Shown here: positions 14,188-21,344 of the stretch, in pieces
Position numbering within the stretch: position 1 is the stretch's first letter
Layout of the letters: each line of letters begins with the position of its first letter
Assembly (NCBI GenBank): GCA_028706415.1
Contig: JAQWBK010000003.1
Coordinates: 11,842 to 36,374 of the forward strand
Origin: Oscillospiraceae bacterium
GTDB taxonomy: Bacteria > Bacillota > Clostridia > Oscillospirales > Acutalibacteraceae
Length of the DNA stretch: 24,533 nt
Direction of reading: 5' to 3'
Notes under the pieces: model-generated
Database searches by the model: none
The model's input: the letters and a program-made list of their open reading frames with translations, nothing else
What the model was told of the DNA's origin: nothing
Program-made: the position numbers and the translations under genes

Positions 14188-14308
14188 CTAAAAAGTGCAG
14201 ATTTACCCGATTTAGCATTAACACAGTATTGACCATTACATGAACAGGTTAAATTCCGGTGGTATGTGATTGCAATTATTCCATAACCCGTTAAGGAGGA
14301 AAGGTAAC

Positions 14309-14806
14309 ATGAAAAAAAAAATTAGCACAATTCCCTTTAAAGGAACCGCTGAACAGGAGCAAGAGCTGCTCAAGGTGATTGATGCCCATAAGGACGACCC
14401 CAGCCGGCTTATGACTGTCATGCAGGAAGCACAGGATATATACGGATATCTGCCGTTTGAGGTGCAGGAGATTATCGCCGAGGGTATGGATATACCTCTT
14501 GAAAAGGTGTTTGGTGTTTCTACATTTTATTCCCAATTCGCATTGTCTCCCAAGGGAGTTTACAATATCTCCGTTTGTCTGGGAACGGCATGTTATGTCA
14601 AAGGCTCGGGGGATATATTCAATAAAATCAGTGAAAAGCTGGGCATAGGTGCGGACGAATGCACAGAAGATGGAAAGTTTTCGCTTACCGCCTGCCGCTG
14701 TATCGGTGCGTGCGGTTTGGCTCCGGTCCTCACGGTTAATGAAGATGTATACGGCAGACTTTCTGTTGACGATTTGGATGATATTTTAGCCAAATATTCC
14801 GAATAA
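14309..14806 (+). CDS. hydC: NADH-linked [FeFe] hydrogenase subunit HydC (NuoE-like)
   Basis: Small [2Fe-2S] electron-transfer subunit of the multimeric hydrogenase, homologous to complex I NuoE/24-kDa. The 165 residues contain the helical N-terminal part (MTVMQEAQDIYGYLP, then FGVSTFYSQFALSPKG) and a thioredoxin-like fold with cluster ligands Cys90, Cys95, Cys131 and Cys135 (C-x4-C and C-x3-C). ATG 14309 is chosen over the upstream in-frame ATG (14270) because TAAGGAGGAAAGG ends 5 nt before it. First gene of a five-gene operon; the next start is 3 nt past its stop. Confidence 0.95.
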   Translation: MKKKISTIPFKGTAEQEQELLKVIDAHKDDPSRLMTVMQEAQDIYGYLPFEVQEIIAEGMDIPLEKVFGVSTFYSQFALSPKGVYNISVCLGTACYVKGSGDIFNKISEKLGIGADECTEDGKFSLTACRCIGACGLAPVLTVNEDVYGRLSVDDLDDILAKYSE

Positions 14807-14809
14807 GCC

Positions 14810-15367
14810 ATGCGTGAGTTATCACTTTACATTCTCGATATCGCCCAAAACTCTCTTTCTGCCGGAGCAAAACATATAGATATATCCGTTGAAGAAAATA
14901 CGACGGCCGACACGATTTTAATTTGTATTACCGATAACGGACATGGAATGGCCCCTCAACAGGTGCTGCAGGTTACAAATCCGTTTTATACAACCCGAAC
15001 AACACGGCGGGTAGGAATGGGAATTTCTCTTTTTCGTCTGGCGGCAGAGCAATCGGGGGGGAGCCTTGAAATTTCCTCTATTCCCGAGCAAGGAACGACA
15101 CTCACAGCAATGTTTGTGCGTTCACATATTGACAGGCCGCCCATAGGCGATATGGAAGGAACGATAACCGCACTGATAAGGCTTAACCCAAAAATAGATT
15201 TTTGTTATAAGCGTTCAATTGATGAACGGTCATTTTCGGTGGATACGACTCAGCTGCGTAAAATCTTGGGGGAGGTTACTCTGGATACCCCCGAAGTCGT
15301 ATCATGGATAAGCGAATATATACAAGAGCAGAATTCTCTTTTATCGGGTGCCTGTGCACCGGATTAA
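14810..15367 (+). CDS. Stand-alone GHKL (histidine-kinase-like) ATPase in the hydrogenase operon
   Basis: The first about 105 of 185 residues form a Bergerat ATP-binding fold: N-box LDIAQNSLSAGAKHIDI with Asn14, G1 box ITDNGHGM (Asp42, Asn43, Gly44, Gly46), TNPFYTTR, and G2 box RVGMGISLF (Gly69, Gly71). There is no sensor region, no phospho-accepting His helix and no membrane segment, so it is not a complete sensor kinase. The last about 80 residues (RPPIGDMEGTITALIRLNP onward) form a separate small domain I do not recognise. The gene is packed 3 nt after hydC and 27 nt before the next gene. An ATPase at this position also occurs in other clostridial hydrogenase operons, from memory of C. thermocellum. 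Its partner is unknown; anti-sigma-like kinase, regulatory or assembly roles are all possible. Confidence 0.88.
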   Translation: MRELSLYILDIAQNSLSAGAKHIDISVEENTTADTILICITDNGHGMAPQQVLQVTNPFYTTRTTRRVGMGISLFRLAAEQSGGSLEISSIPEQGTTLTAMFVRSHIDRPPIGDMEGTITALIRLNPKIDFCYKRSIDERSFSVDTTQLRKILGEVTLDTPEVVSWISEYIQEQNSLLSGACAPD

Positions 15368-15394
15368 ACCACTTATAAATAGGAGGTAAATATC

Positions 15395-15766
15395 GTGAAA
15401 ACATTGGCAGAGCTTGAAGCCATTCGGGATAAAGCCCGTGAAAAAATGACAATTCGCGAGGACAACAGGGAAGCTATTCGTGTGATTGTGGGCATGGCTA
15501 CCTGCGGTATAGCCGCCGGTGCGCGTCCGATTTTAAATGCATTTACTAGTGAAGTGAGCAAACGCAATCTCGGTAATGTTGTGGTTATTCAGACCGGTTG
15601 CATTGGTATGTGCCAGTTTGAGCCCATTGTTGAGGTGCTCATTCCCGGCAAGGAAAAGGTTACATATGCGAAGATGACACCTGAAAAGGTTGCTCGAATT
15701 GTAGCCGACCACATTGTAAACGGAAATCCGGTGATGGAATACACCATCGGCAAAATGATTAAATAA
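15395..15766 (+). CDS. hndB: Thioredoxin-like [2Fe-2S] ferredoxin domain protein (HndB-like)
   Basis: A 123-residue cytoplasmic protein resembling HndB, the small accessory subunit of NAD(P)-linked [FeFe] hydrogenases. An N-terminal charged helix (LAELEAIRDKAREKM) is followed by VGMATCGIAAGARPI and VVVIQTGCIGMCQFEPIVEV. Three cysteines are visible (Cys37, Cys69, Cys73) rather than the four of NuoE-type domains; the first Cys of the usual C-x4-C pair is missing. The GTG start at 15395 has a perfect AGGAGG 8 nt upstream. It lies between the GHKL ATPase and hydB, in the hydrogenase operon. Confidence 0.87.
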   Translation: MKTLAELEAIRDKAREKMTIREDNREAIRVIVGMATCGIAAGARPILNAFTSEVSKRNLGNVVVIQTGCIGMCQFEPIVEVLIPGKEKVTYAKMTPEKVARIVADHIVNGNPVMEYTIGKMIK

Positions 15767-15784
15767 GCAGGGGGGTAAGATTCG

Positions 15785-17572
15785 ATGGTTCGTTCTCATA
15801 TACTGGTTTGCGGTGGTACAGGCTGCACATCATCCAACAGCATGAAAATAATAGATTCATTGCAGCATGAGCTGAAAAAGCAGGGGCTGGAGGAAGAAGT
15901 CAAGGTTGTCCAGACCGGCTGCTTTGGGCTTTGTGCCCTCGGTCCAATTATGATTGTATATCCCGAGGGATGCTTCTATTCCACGGTTAAGGTGGAGGAT
16001 ATTCCGGAAATCGTTTCGGAGCATCTTCTCAAAGGACGCATCGTTACCCGTCTGCTTTATGATGAGACGGTTGATAAGGATGAAATAAAATCGCTTAACC
16101 AGACCGAATTTTATAAAAAACAGGTCCGCGTTGCTCTTCGCAACTGCGGGGTTATCGATCCCGAATCCATAGATGAATATATCGCATATGACGGATATCA
16201 GGCGCTGGCAAAGTGCCTTACCGAATATACGCCCGAGCAGGTAATCCAAGTTGTTACCGATTCAGGTCTGCGCGGGCGGGGCGGCGGGGGATTTTCCACC
16301 GGCCGCAAATGGAGCCTTACCGCCCCGAATAAAGCACCTCAAAAATATGTTGTATGTAACGCCGATGAGGGTGACCCCGGAGCATTTATGGACCGTTCGG
16401 TACTTGAGGGTGACCCCCATGCAATCATTGAAGCCATGACGATTGCAGGTTATGCAATCGGTGCGTCCAAAGGCTTTGTGTATGTTCGCGCCGAATACCC
16501 AATTGCCGTTAAGCGTCTTCAAATGGCCATTGATAAGGCAGGCGAACATGGCCTGCTTGGAAAGAATATATTTGGTTCCGGCTTTGATTTTGATATGGAA
16601 ATCCGGTTGGGAGCGGGTGCATTTGTGTGCGGTGAAGAAACCGCATTGATGACCTCGATAGAGGGCAAACGCGGTGAACCCCGTCCCCGTCCTCCATATC
16701 CCGCAGTTAAGGGATTGTTCGGTATGCCGACGGTGGAAAACAACGTCGAAACCCTTGCCAACATACCACAGATTATTTTACACGGCGCCGATTGGTTTGC
16801 ATCAATGGGTACCGAAAAATCAAGGGGTACAAAGGTGTTTGCCCTGGGTGGGAAGATAAAACATACCGGCCTTGTCGAAATTCCGATGGGAACAACCCTG
16901 CGCGAAATTGTTGAGGAAATCGGTGGCGGTATTCCAAATGGCAAAAAGTTCAAGGCTGCCCAGACAGGTGGCCCGTCCGGAGGATGTATTCCCGCAAGTC
17001 TTATGGATACCGAAATCGACTATGATAATCTTATAGCTCTGGGCTGTATGATGGGCTCGGGCGGACTTATTGTCATGGACGAGGACAATTGTATGGTTGA
17101 TATAGCCAAGTTCTTTTTGGAATTTACCGTGGATGAATCCTGCGGTAAATGCACCCCCTGTCGCGTAGGTACCAAACGCCTGCTTGAGAAGCTGGAGAAA
17201 ATCACGAGTGGCAATGGAACCATGGAGGATATTGACGATCTGGAAGAGCTCAGCAATTACATAAAGCAAAATTCTCTTTGCGGCTTGGGGCAGACGGCTC
17301 CAAATCCGGTGCTTTCCACCCTTCGTTTCTTCCGGGATGAGTATATCTCACATGTCAGGGATAAGAAATGCCCCGCCGGTGTCTGCAAGGCGCTGATGAA
17401 ATATGTAATTATTGCGGATAAGTGCAAGGGCTGCACAGCCTGCGCCCGTGTATGTCCGGTAGGTGCTATTTCGGGAAGCGTCAAAAACCCCCATGAAATT
17501 GATACCACCAAGTGCATCAAATGCGGCGCTTGCATGGAAAAATGCAAATTCGGCGCCATAATTATTAAATAG
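15785..17572 (+). CDS. hydB: NADH-linked [FeFe] hydrogenase subunit HydB (NuoF-like, NADH/FMN site)
   Basis: Flavin subunit that exchanges electrons with NAD(H). The 595 residues contain an N-terminal thioredoxin-like [2Fe-2S] domain (Cys9, Cys14, Cys46, Cys50), the NuoF core with GLRGRGGGGFSTGRKW (161-176), NADEGDPGAF (192-201) and GAFVCGEETAL, the SLBB domain, the [4Fe-4S] site SCGKCTPCR plus Cys499, and a C-terminal 2[4Fe-4S] ferredoxin (Cys547/550/553/557 and Cys577/580/583/587). The extra N- and C-terminal cluster domains distinguish HydB/HndC from respiratory NuoF and are the architecture of electron-bifurcating hydrogenases. AGGGGGG lies about 8 nt before ATG 15785. The gene is 18 nt after hndB and 17 nt before hydA. 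Confidence 0.96.
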   Translation: MVRSHILVCGGTGCTSSNSMKIIDSLQHELKKQGLEEEVKVVQTGCFGLCALGPIMIVYPEGCFYSTVKVEDIPEIVSEHLLKGRIVTRLLYDETVDKDEIKSLNQTEFYKKQVRVALRNCGVIDPESIDEYIAYDGYQALAKCLTEYTPEQVIQVVTDSGLRGRGGGGFSTGRKWSLTAPNKAPQKYVVCNADEGDPGAFMDRSVLEGDPHAIIEAMTIAGYAIGASKGFVYVRAEYPIAVKRLQMAIDKAGEHGLLGKNIFGSGFDFDMEIRLGAGAFVCGEETALMTSIEGKRGEPRPRPPYPAVKGLFGMPTVENNVETLANIPQIILHGADWFASMGTEKSRGTKVFALGGKIKHTGLVEIPMGTTLREIVEEIGGGIPNGKKFKAAQTGGPSGGCIPASLMDTEIDYDNLIALGCMMGSGGLIVMDEDNCMVDIAKFFLEFTVDESCGKCTPCRVGTKRLLEKLEKITSGNGTMEDIDDLEELSNYIKQNSLCGLGQTAPNPVLSTLRFFRDEYISHVRDKKCPAGVCKALMKYVIIADKCKGCTACARVCPVGAISGSVKNPHEIDTTKCIKCGACMEKCKFGAIIIK

Positions 17573-17589
17573 GAAGGGAGTACGCTGAG

Positions 17590-19341
17590 ATGGATAACAA
17601 GAACATGTTTAATTGTAAAATCAACGGAATTGCAGTCAGCGTTCCCAAGGGCTCAACCATTCTGGAGGCAGCCCGCGCGGTCGGCGTGGATATTCCAACG
17701 CTGTGCTATCTTAAAGAAATCAATGAAATCGGCGCATGCCGTATCTGTGTTGTTGAGGCAACAGGTGCCCGCGGACTTGTTACTGCCTGTGTCTATCCCG
17801 TTACCGAGGGGATGGAGGTTCAGACCAACACTGTCAATATTCAAAAGGCACGCAAAACCACCTTGGAATTGATTCTATCCACCCATGATAAGAGGTGCCT
17901 GTCCTGCATTCGCTCTCAGGATTGTGAGCTTCAAAAGCTGTGCCGTGATTACGGTATTGATTATTCGGGTAAATATGACGGCTTCCGTCCGGAATATGAG
18001 CTTGACTTTTCTGCTCCGCATCTGGTTCGTGACAATAACAAATGTATTCTCTGCCGCCGCTGTGTAGCCGTCTGTAGTAAGCAGTATGTATCGGTTATCG
18101 GCGCAAACGACCGAGGCATTGACACACATATCGGCACCCCCTTTGAAAAGCAGCTTGACAATGTGCCCTGCGTTTCCTGTGGCCAATGCACCGTCGTGTG
18201 TCCCACCGGAGCTCTTGCGGAAAAGGACGATTCTGATAAGGTTTGGGAAGCGCTGTCCGATCCCACAAAGCATGTTGTGGTGCAAACTGCACCCTCCATC
18301 CGTGCAACCCTGGGTGAATGCTTTGATATGCCCATAGGCACCAATGTCGAGGGCAAAATGGTTGCCGCCCTGCGCAGAATTGGCTTTGATAAGGTGTTCG
18401 ATACCAATTTCAGCGCCGATATGACCATTGTTGAGGAAGCAACCGAGTTTATCGACCGGGTTCAAAACGGCGGCACACTGCCGCTTATTACTTCCTGCTC
18501 TCCCGGTTGGGTCAAGTTTGCAGAGCATTATTATCCGGAACAGCTGGATAATATCTCATCCTGCAAATCACCTCAGCAGATGATGGGGGCCATAATCAAA
18601 ACCTATTACGCCCAAAAGAATAACATAAATCCAAAAGATATTGTTTCGGTTTCGGTAATGCCTTGTACAGCCAAGAAATTCGAAGTCGGCCGTGAAAATC
18701 AGAATGCAGCAGGGGTGGCGGATGTGGATGTTGCCCTTACAACCCGCGAGCTGGGCCGCATGATTAAACGCGCAGGCATTGATTTTGTAAACCTGCCGGA
18801 TGAAGAATTTGACAGCCCGTTATCTTTTGACACCGGCGCCGCCGTTATCTTTGGTGCAACCGGTGGGGTTATGGAGGCTGCTCTCAGAACGGCAAACGAT
18901 CTGCTTACCGGAAAGGACAACCAAGCCATCGAGTTCAAAGAAATTCGCGGAATGGCCGGTATTAAGGAATCGATATATAATATCGCCGGTATTGATGTTA
19001 AGGTGGCCGTTGTCAGCGGGATTGAAAACGCAAATTATGTAATGAGTAAAATCAAGGATGGTACTGCCGATTGGCATTTTGTCGAGATTATGTGTTGCCC
19101 CGGTGGCTGCGTAAACGGTGGCGGTCAGCCCCTTCAGCCTGCATCGGTTCGCAATTTCACCGACATTGTATCCATCAGAGCAAAAGCACTTTACGATCAG
19201 GATGCCGCCATGTCGTTACGGAAATCACATAAATCACCCTTGGTAAATAAAATATATGAAGAATATTTTGGAAAGTACGGGAGTCACAAAGCACACGAAG
19301 TTCTTCATACCGAGTATGTCGGACGAAAAAAATATCGTTGA
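17590..19341 (+). CDS. hydA: [FeFe] hydrogenase catalytic subunit HydA
   Basis: Catalytic subunit forming H2 from protons. The 583 residues show, in order, a plant-type [2Fe-2S] domain (Cys39, Cys50, Cys53, Cys67), the His-ligated [4Fe-4S] site (His99, Cys103, Cys106, Cys112), two [4Fe-4S] clusters (Cys152/155/158/162 and Cys194/197/200/204), and the H-cluster domain with L1 TSCSPGW (301-307), L2 MPCTAKKFE (357-365) and L3 EIMCCPGGCVNGGGQP (499-514), then the short small-subunit-like tail. L1 has Cys-Ser where the textbook motif has Cys-Cys. AAGGGAG lies upstream of ATG 17590. With HydB and HydC it would form a trimer that probably couples NADH and reduced ferredoxin oxidation to H2 release. 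The maturases HydEFG are not in the window. Confidence 0.96.
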   Translation: MDNKNMFNCKINGIAVSVPKGSTILEAARAVGVDIPTLCYLKEINEIGACRICVVEATGARGLVTACVYPVTEGMEVQTNTVNIQKARKTTLELILSTHDKRCLSCIRSQDCELQKLCRDYGIDYSGKYDGFRPEYELDFSAPHLVRDNNKCILCRRCVAVCSKQYVSVIGANDRGIDTHIGTPFEKQLDNVPCVSCGQCTVVCPTGALAEKDDSDKVWEALSDPTKHVVVQTAPSIRATLGECFDMPIGTNVEGKMVAALRRIGFDKVFDTNFSADMTIVEEATEFIDRVQNGGTLPLITSCSPGWVKFAEHYYPEQLDNISSCKSPQQMMGAIIKTYYAQKNNINPKDIVSVSVMPCTAKKFEVGRENQNAAGVADVDVALTTRELGRMIKRAGIDFVNLPDEEFDSPLSFDTGAAVIFGATGGVMEAALRTANDLLTGKDNQAIEFKEIRGMAGIKESIYNIAGIDVKVAVVSGIENANYVMSKIKDGTADWHFVEIMCCPGGCVNGGGQPLQPASVRNFTDIVSIRAKALYDQDAAMSLRKSHKSPLVNKIYEEYFGKYGSHKAHEVLHTEYVGRKKYR

Positions 19342-19349
19342 TTTGCATA

Positions 19350-19381
19350 AAACAGGGGCTGCTTTTTGGCAGTCCCTGTTT
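19350..19381 (+). terminator. Terminator of the hydrogenase operon
   Basis: AAACAGGG-G-CTGC (19350-19362) pairs with GCAG-T-CCCTGTTT (19369-19381) around a TTTTTG loop: 13 pairs including one G·T. It begins 9 nt after the hydA stop. The trailing T run is short (the stem's own TTT, then AAATATAA), but the stem is strong. Confidence 0.75.
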
Positions 19382-19413
19382 AAATATAACCGGTAAAAAT
19401 AAAGAATGCGTAA

Positions 19414-19449
19414 TATACCATTGAAATGATTTAAAATGGATGGTATAAT
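19414..19449 (+). promoter_or_regulatory. Promoter of the Gld-type ABC operon with overlapping inverted repeat
   Basis: TTGAAA (19421-19426), a 17-nt spacer and perfect TATAAT (19444-19449). The inverted repeat TATACCAT/ATGGTATA (19414-19421 and 19440-19447) straddles the promoter so that its arms touch both the -35 and -10 boxes, an arrangement typical of repressor operators. The start would be near 19456, giving a leader of about 185 nt. Confidence 0.6.
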
Positions 19450-19489
19450 TTTCTCTATTCATGGGTGCGAATATACAAAATATTCATTA

Positions 19490-19528
19490 AAACATACTTT
19501 ATTTCACATAATATTTTAAAGTGTGTTT
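19490..19528 (+). promoter_or_regulatory. Second inverted repeat in the ABC operon leader
   Basis: AAACATACTTTA (19490-19501) and TAAAGTGTGTTT (19517-19528) form a 12-bp inverted repeat with one T·G pair around a 15-nt spacer. It lies between the predicted promoter and the first gene. AT-rich, with no T-tract, so a regulator site or leader structure is more likely than a terminator. The rest of 19529-19641 shows nothing clear beyond the ribosome binding site. Confidence 0.35.
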
Positions 19529-19641
19529 ACAATTCATTATGTTTGTTCTTATACAATTAGATGTAAATCGTATAGTATTAATCTCAAGGCGTTAAAAAAG
19601 TAAAGACAAAATAACTACATTTCAGGAGGGAATGCTAAATA

Positions 19642-20613
19642 ATGATTGAGGTACAAAACCTGACCAAGCGATATGGTAGCCATTTGGCGGTAAACGATAT
19701 CAGCTTTAAGGTTGCTGAAGGTGAAATCCTGGGTTTCCTCGGTCCCAACGGGGCAGGCAAAACCACCACCATGAATATTCTTACCGGTTATTTATCTGCC
19801 AGCAGCGGGGTAGCGAAAATCAATGGTTTTGATGTGCTGGAGCAGCCTAATCAGGCAAAAATGAATATTGGGTATCTACCAGAACAGCCGCCGCTCTATC
19901 TTGATATGACCGTAAGGGAATATCTTGACTTTATGTTTGATTTGAAAAATTGCAAGCTTCCGCGCCAAAAGCATATCGCAGAAATATGCAGGCTTGTAAA
20001 AATCGAAACCGTATACGCAAGACTTATCAAAAATCTCTCCAAGGGATTTCGTCAGCGTGTCGGTTTAGCACAGGCGCTTATCGGTAATCCTCCTGTTTTA
20101 ATTCTGGACGAGCCCACCGTAGGGCTTGACCCGAAACAGATAATTGAGATTAGGTCCTTGATAAAGAATTTGGGTAAGCATCATACCATAGTGCTCTCCT
20201 CTCATATTCTTCAGGAAATCGAAGCAGTTTGCGATCGTATTATCATAATAAACAACGGGGTTATGATTGCAGATGATACAGCCGCAAATCTTGCAAATAA
20301 GTATTCAAGCGATCGACGGTTGATGCTTCGTGTTGCAGGCAGTGAAGAAGATGTACTTTCCGTCATTAATCGTGTACCAGGCGTAAAAAAAGTAGTATCT
20401 CATGGTGAAAAGGAACCCGGCGTTTTTGAATTTGCAATAGAACCGGACGAAGATACCGATATTCGCCGAGAGGTTTCCTCGCGGATAGCCGCCCGTAGCT
20501 GGGCTATAATGGGCATGCGGTCGATGGAAATGACCCTTGAGGAAGTATTTATCACCCTCACCCGTGAGCAATATGTTGGTGTTAAATCCAAAAAAGGAGG
20601 CCGTACAAAATGA
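19642..20613 (+). CDS. ABC transporter ATP-binding protein (GldA-like)
   Basis: Cytoplasmic ATPase of a type-2 ABC (Gld-like) system. The 323 residues contain Walker A GPNGAGKTT (about 35-43), Q-loop region NIGYLPEQPPLY, signature LSKGFRQRVGLAQAL, Walker B VLILDEPTVGLDP and the switch region LSSHILQEIE. A C-terminal extension of about 100 residues (from about 220) follows, as in other drug/Gld-type ATPases. AGGAGGG lies 12 nt before ATG 19642. Its stop overlaps the permease start (ATGA). The substrate is not evident; in Bacteroidetes the related GldAFG set is linked to gliding, but no gliding or secretion genes are present here. Confidence 0.94.
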   Translation: MIEVQNLTKRYGSHLAVNDISFKVAEGEILGFLGPNGAGKTTTMNILTGYLSASSGVAKINGFDVLEQPNQAKMNIGYLPEQPPLYLDMTVREYLDFMFDLKNCKLPRQKHIAEICRLVKIETVYARLIKNLSKGFRQRVGLAQALIGNPPVLILDEPTVGLDPKQIIEIRSLIKNLGKHHTIVLSSHILQEIEAVCDRIIIINNGVMIADDTAANLANKYSSDRRLMLRVAGSEEDVLSVINRVPGVKKVVSHGEKEPGVFEFAIEPDEDTDIRREVSSRIAARSWAIMGMRSMEMTLEEVFITLTREQYVGVKSKKGGRTK

Positions 20614-21314
20614 GTGCAATATTCAGACGAGAATTCAGGGCGTATTTCACATCACCTGTCGGCTTTGTCGTAATAGCGATAGTGTTTTTGTTTACCGGCT
20701 TCTTTTTTACAACTTATAATATCTACAGCCTAAGTCCTGATTTGTCCTATGTTTTCAGTTCGCTTTTTCCGGTAGCTTTGATCATATTACCTATCTTAAC
20801 CATGCGCTTATTCAGTGATGAAAAACGCATGAAGACCGATCAGGTGCTGCTCACCTCGCCGGTCAGTATCGGCGGCATTATAATGGGAAAGTTTTTGGCC
20901 GCCTTTCTTGTTTTTGCACTGTCCTTAATATTGATGATGGTTTTTGCCATGATAATTGCTTTTCAGGTCATGCCTGATTGGCTGGTTATTATCGGCAACT
21001 ATCTGGGTATCTTGCTGGTTGGGGGGCTTGTTATTTCGATAGGGCTGCTGATTTCTAGTATTACCGAAAGCCAGCTAATAGCAGCAATTGGAACCTTGGC
21101 AATATCCCTGATTTTGTTACTGATGGACGGGCTTGCTTCTCTGTTGAACTTTTCGCTGCTTATTATAATTGCAAACTTCATATCAATATCTCAGCGGTAC
21201 AGTTCATTTACCAGTGGGATAATAGCTTATGACGATATTATTTTTTTCCTGAGCATGCAGGCGCTGTTCCTGTTCCTGACCGCCCGTGTGTTGGATAAAA
21301 AGAGGTGGAGCTGA
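20610..21314 (+). CDS. ABC-2-type permease (GldF-like)
   Basis: Membrane subunit of the ABC system. The 234 residues contain six hydrophobic helices, beginning MSAIFRREFRAYFTSPVGFV, typical of ABC-2/GldF permeases, followed by ILPILTMRLFSDEKRMKTDQVLLTSPVS, the conserved cytoplasmic loop of this family. The start overlaps the ATPase stop by 4 nt, with AAAGGAGG about 10 nt upstream, so the two are translationally coupled. It would form a dimeric pore or a complex with the next gene product. Confidence 0.93.
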   Translation: MSAIFRREFRAYFTSPVGFVVIAIVFLFTGFFFTTYNIYSLSPDLSYVFSSLFPVALIILPILTMRLFSDEKRMKTDQVLLTSPVSIGGIIMGKFLAAFLVFALSLILMMVFAMIIAFQVMPDWLVIIGNYLGILLVGGLVISIGLLISSITESQLIAAIGTLAISLILLLMDGLASLLNFSLLIIIANFISISQRYSSFTSGIIAYDDIIFFLSMQALFLFLTARVLDKKRWS

Positions 21315-21344
21315 TTTAATCAGCCCATGGAAAGGAGCAGTAAT

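Noticed and set aside
15857..16953. Long - strand open frames opposite hydB and hydA
   Set aside because: They are shadows of strongly coding + strand genes with intact cofactor motifs; they have no ribosome binding sites or recognisable domains.
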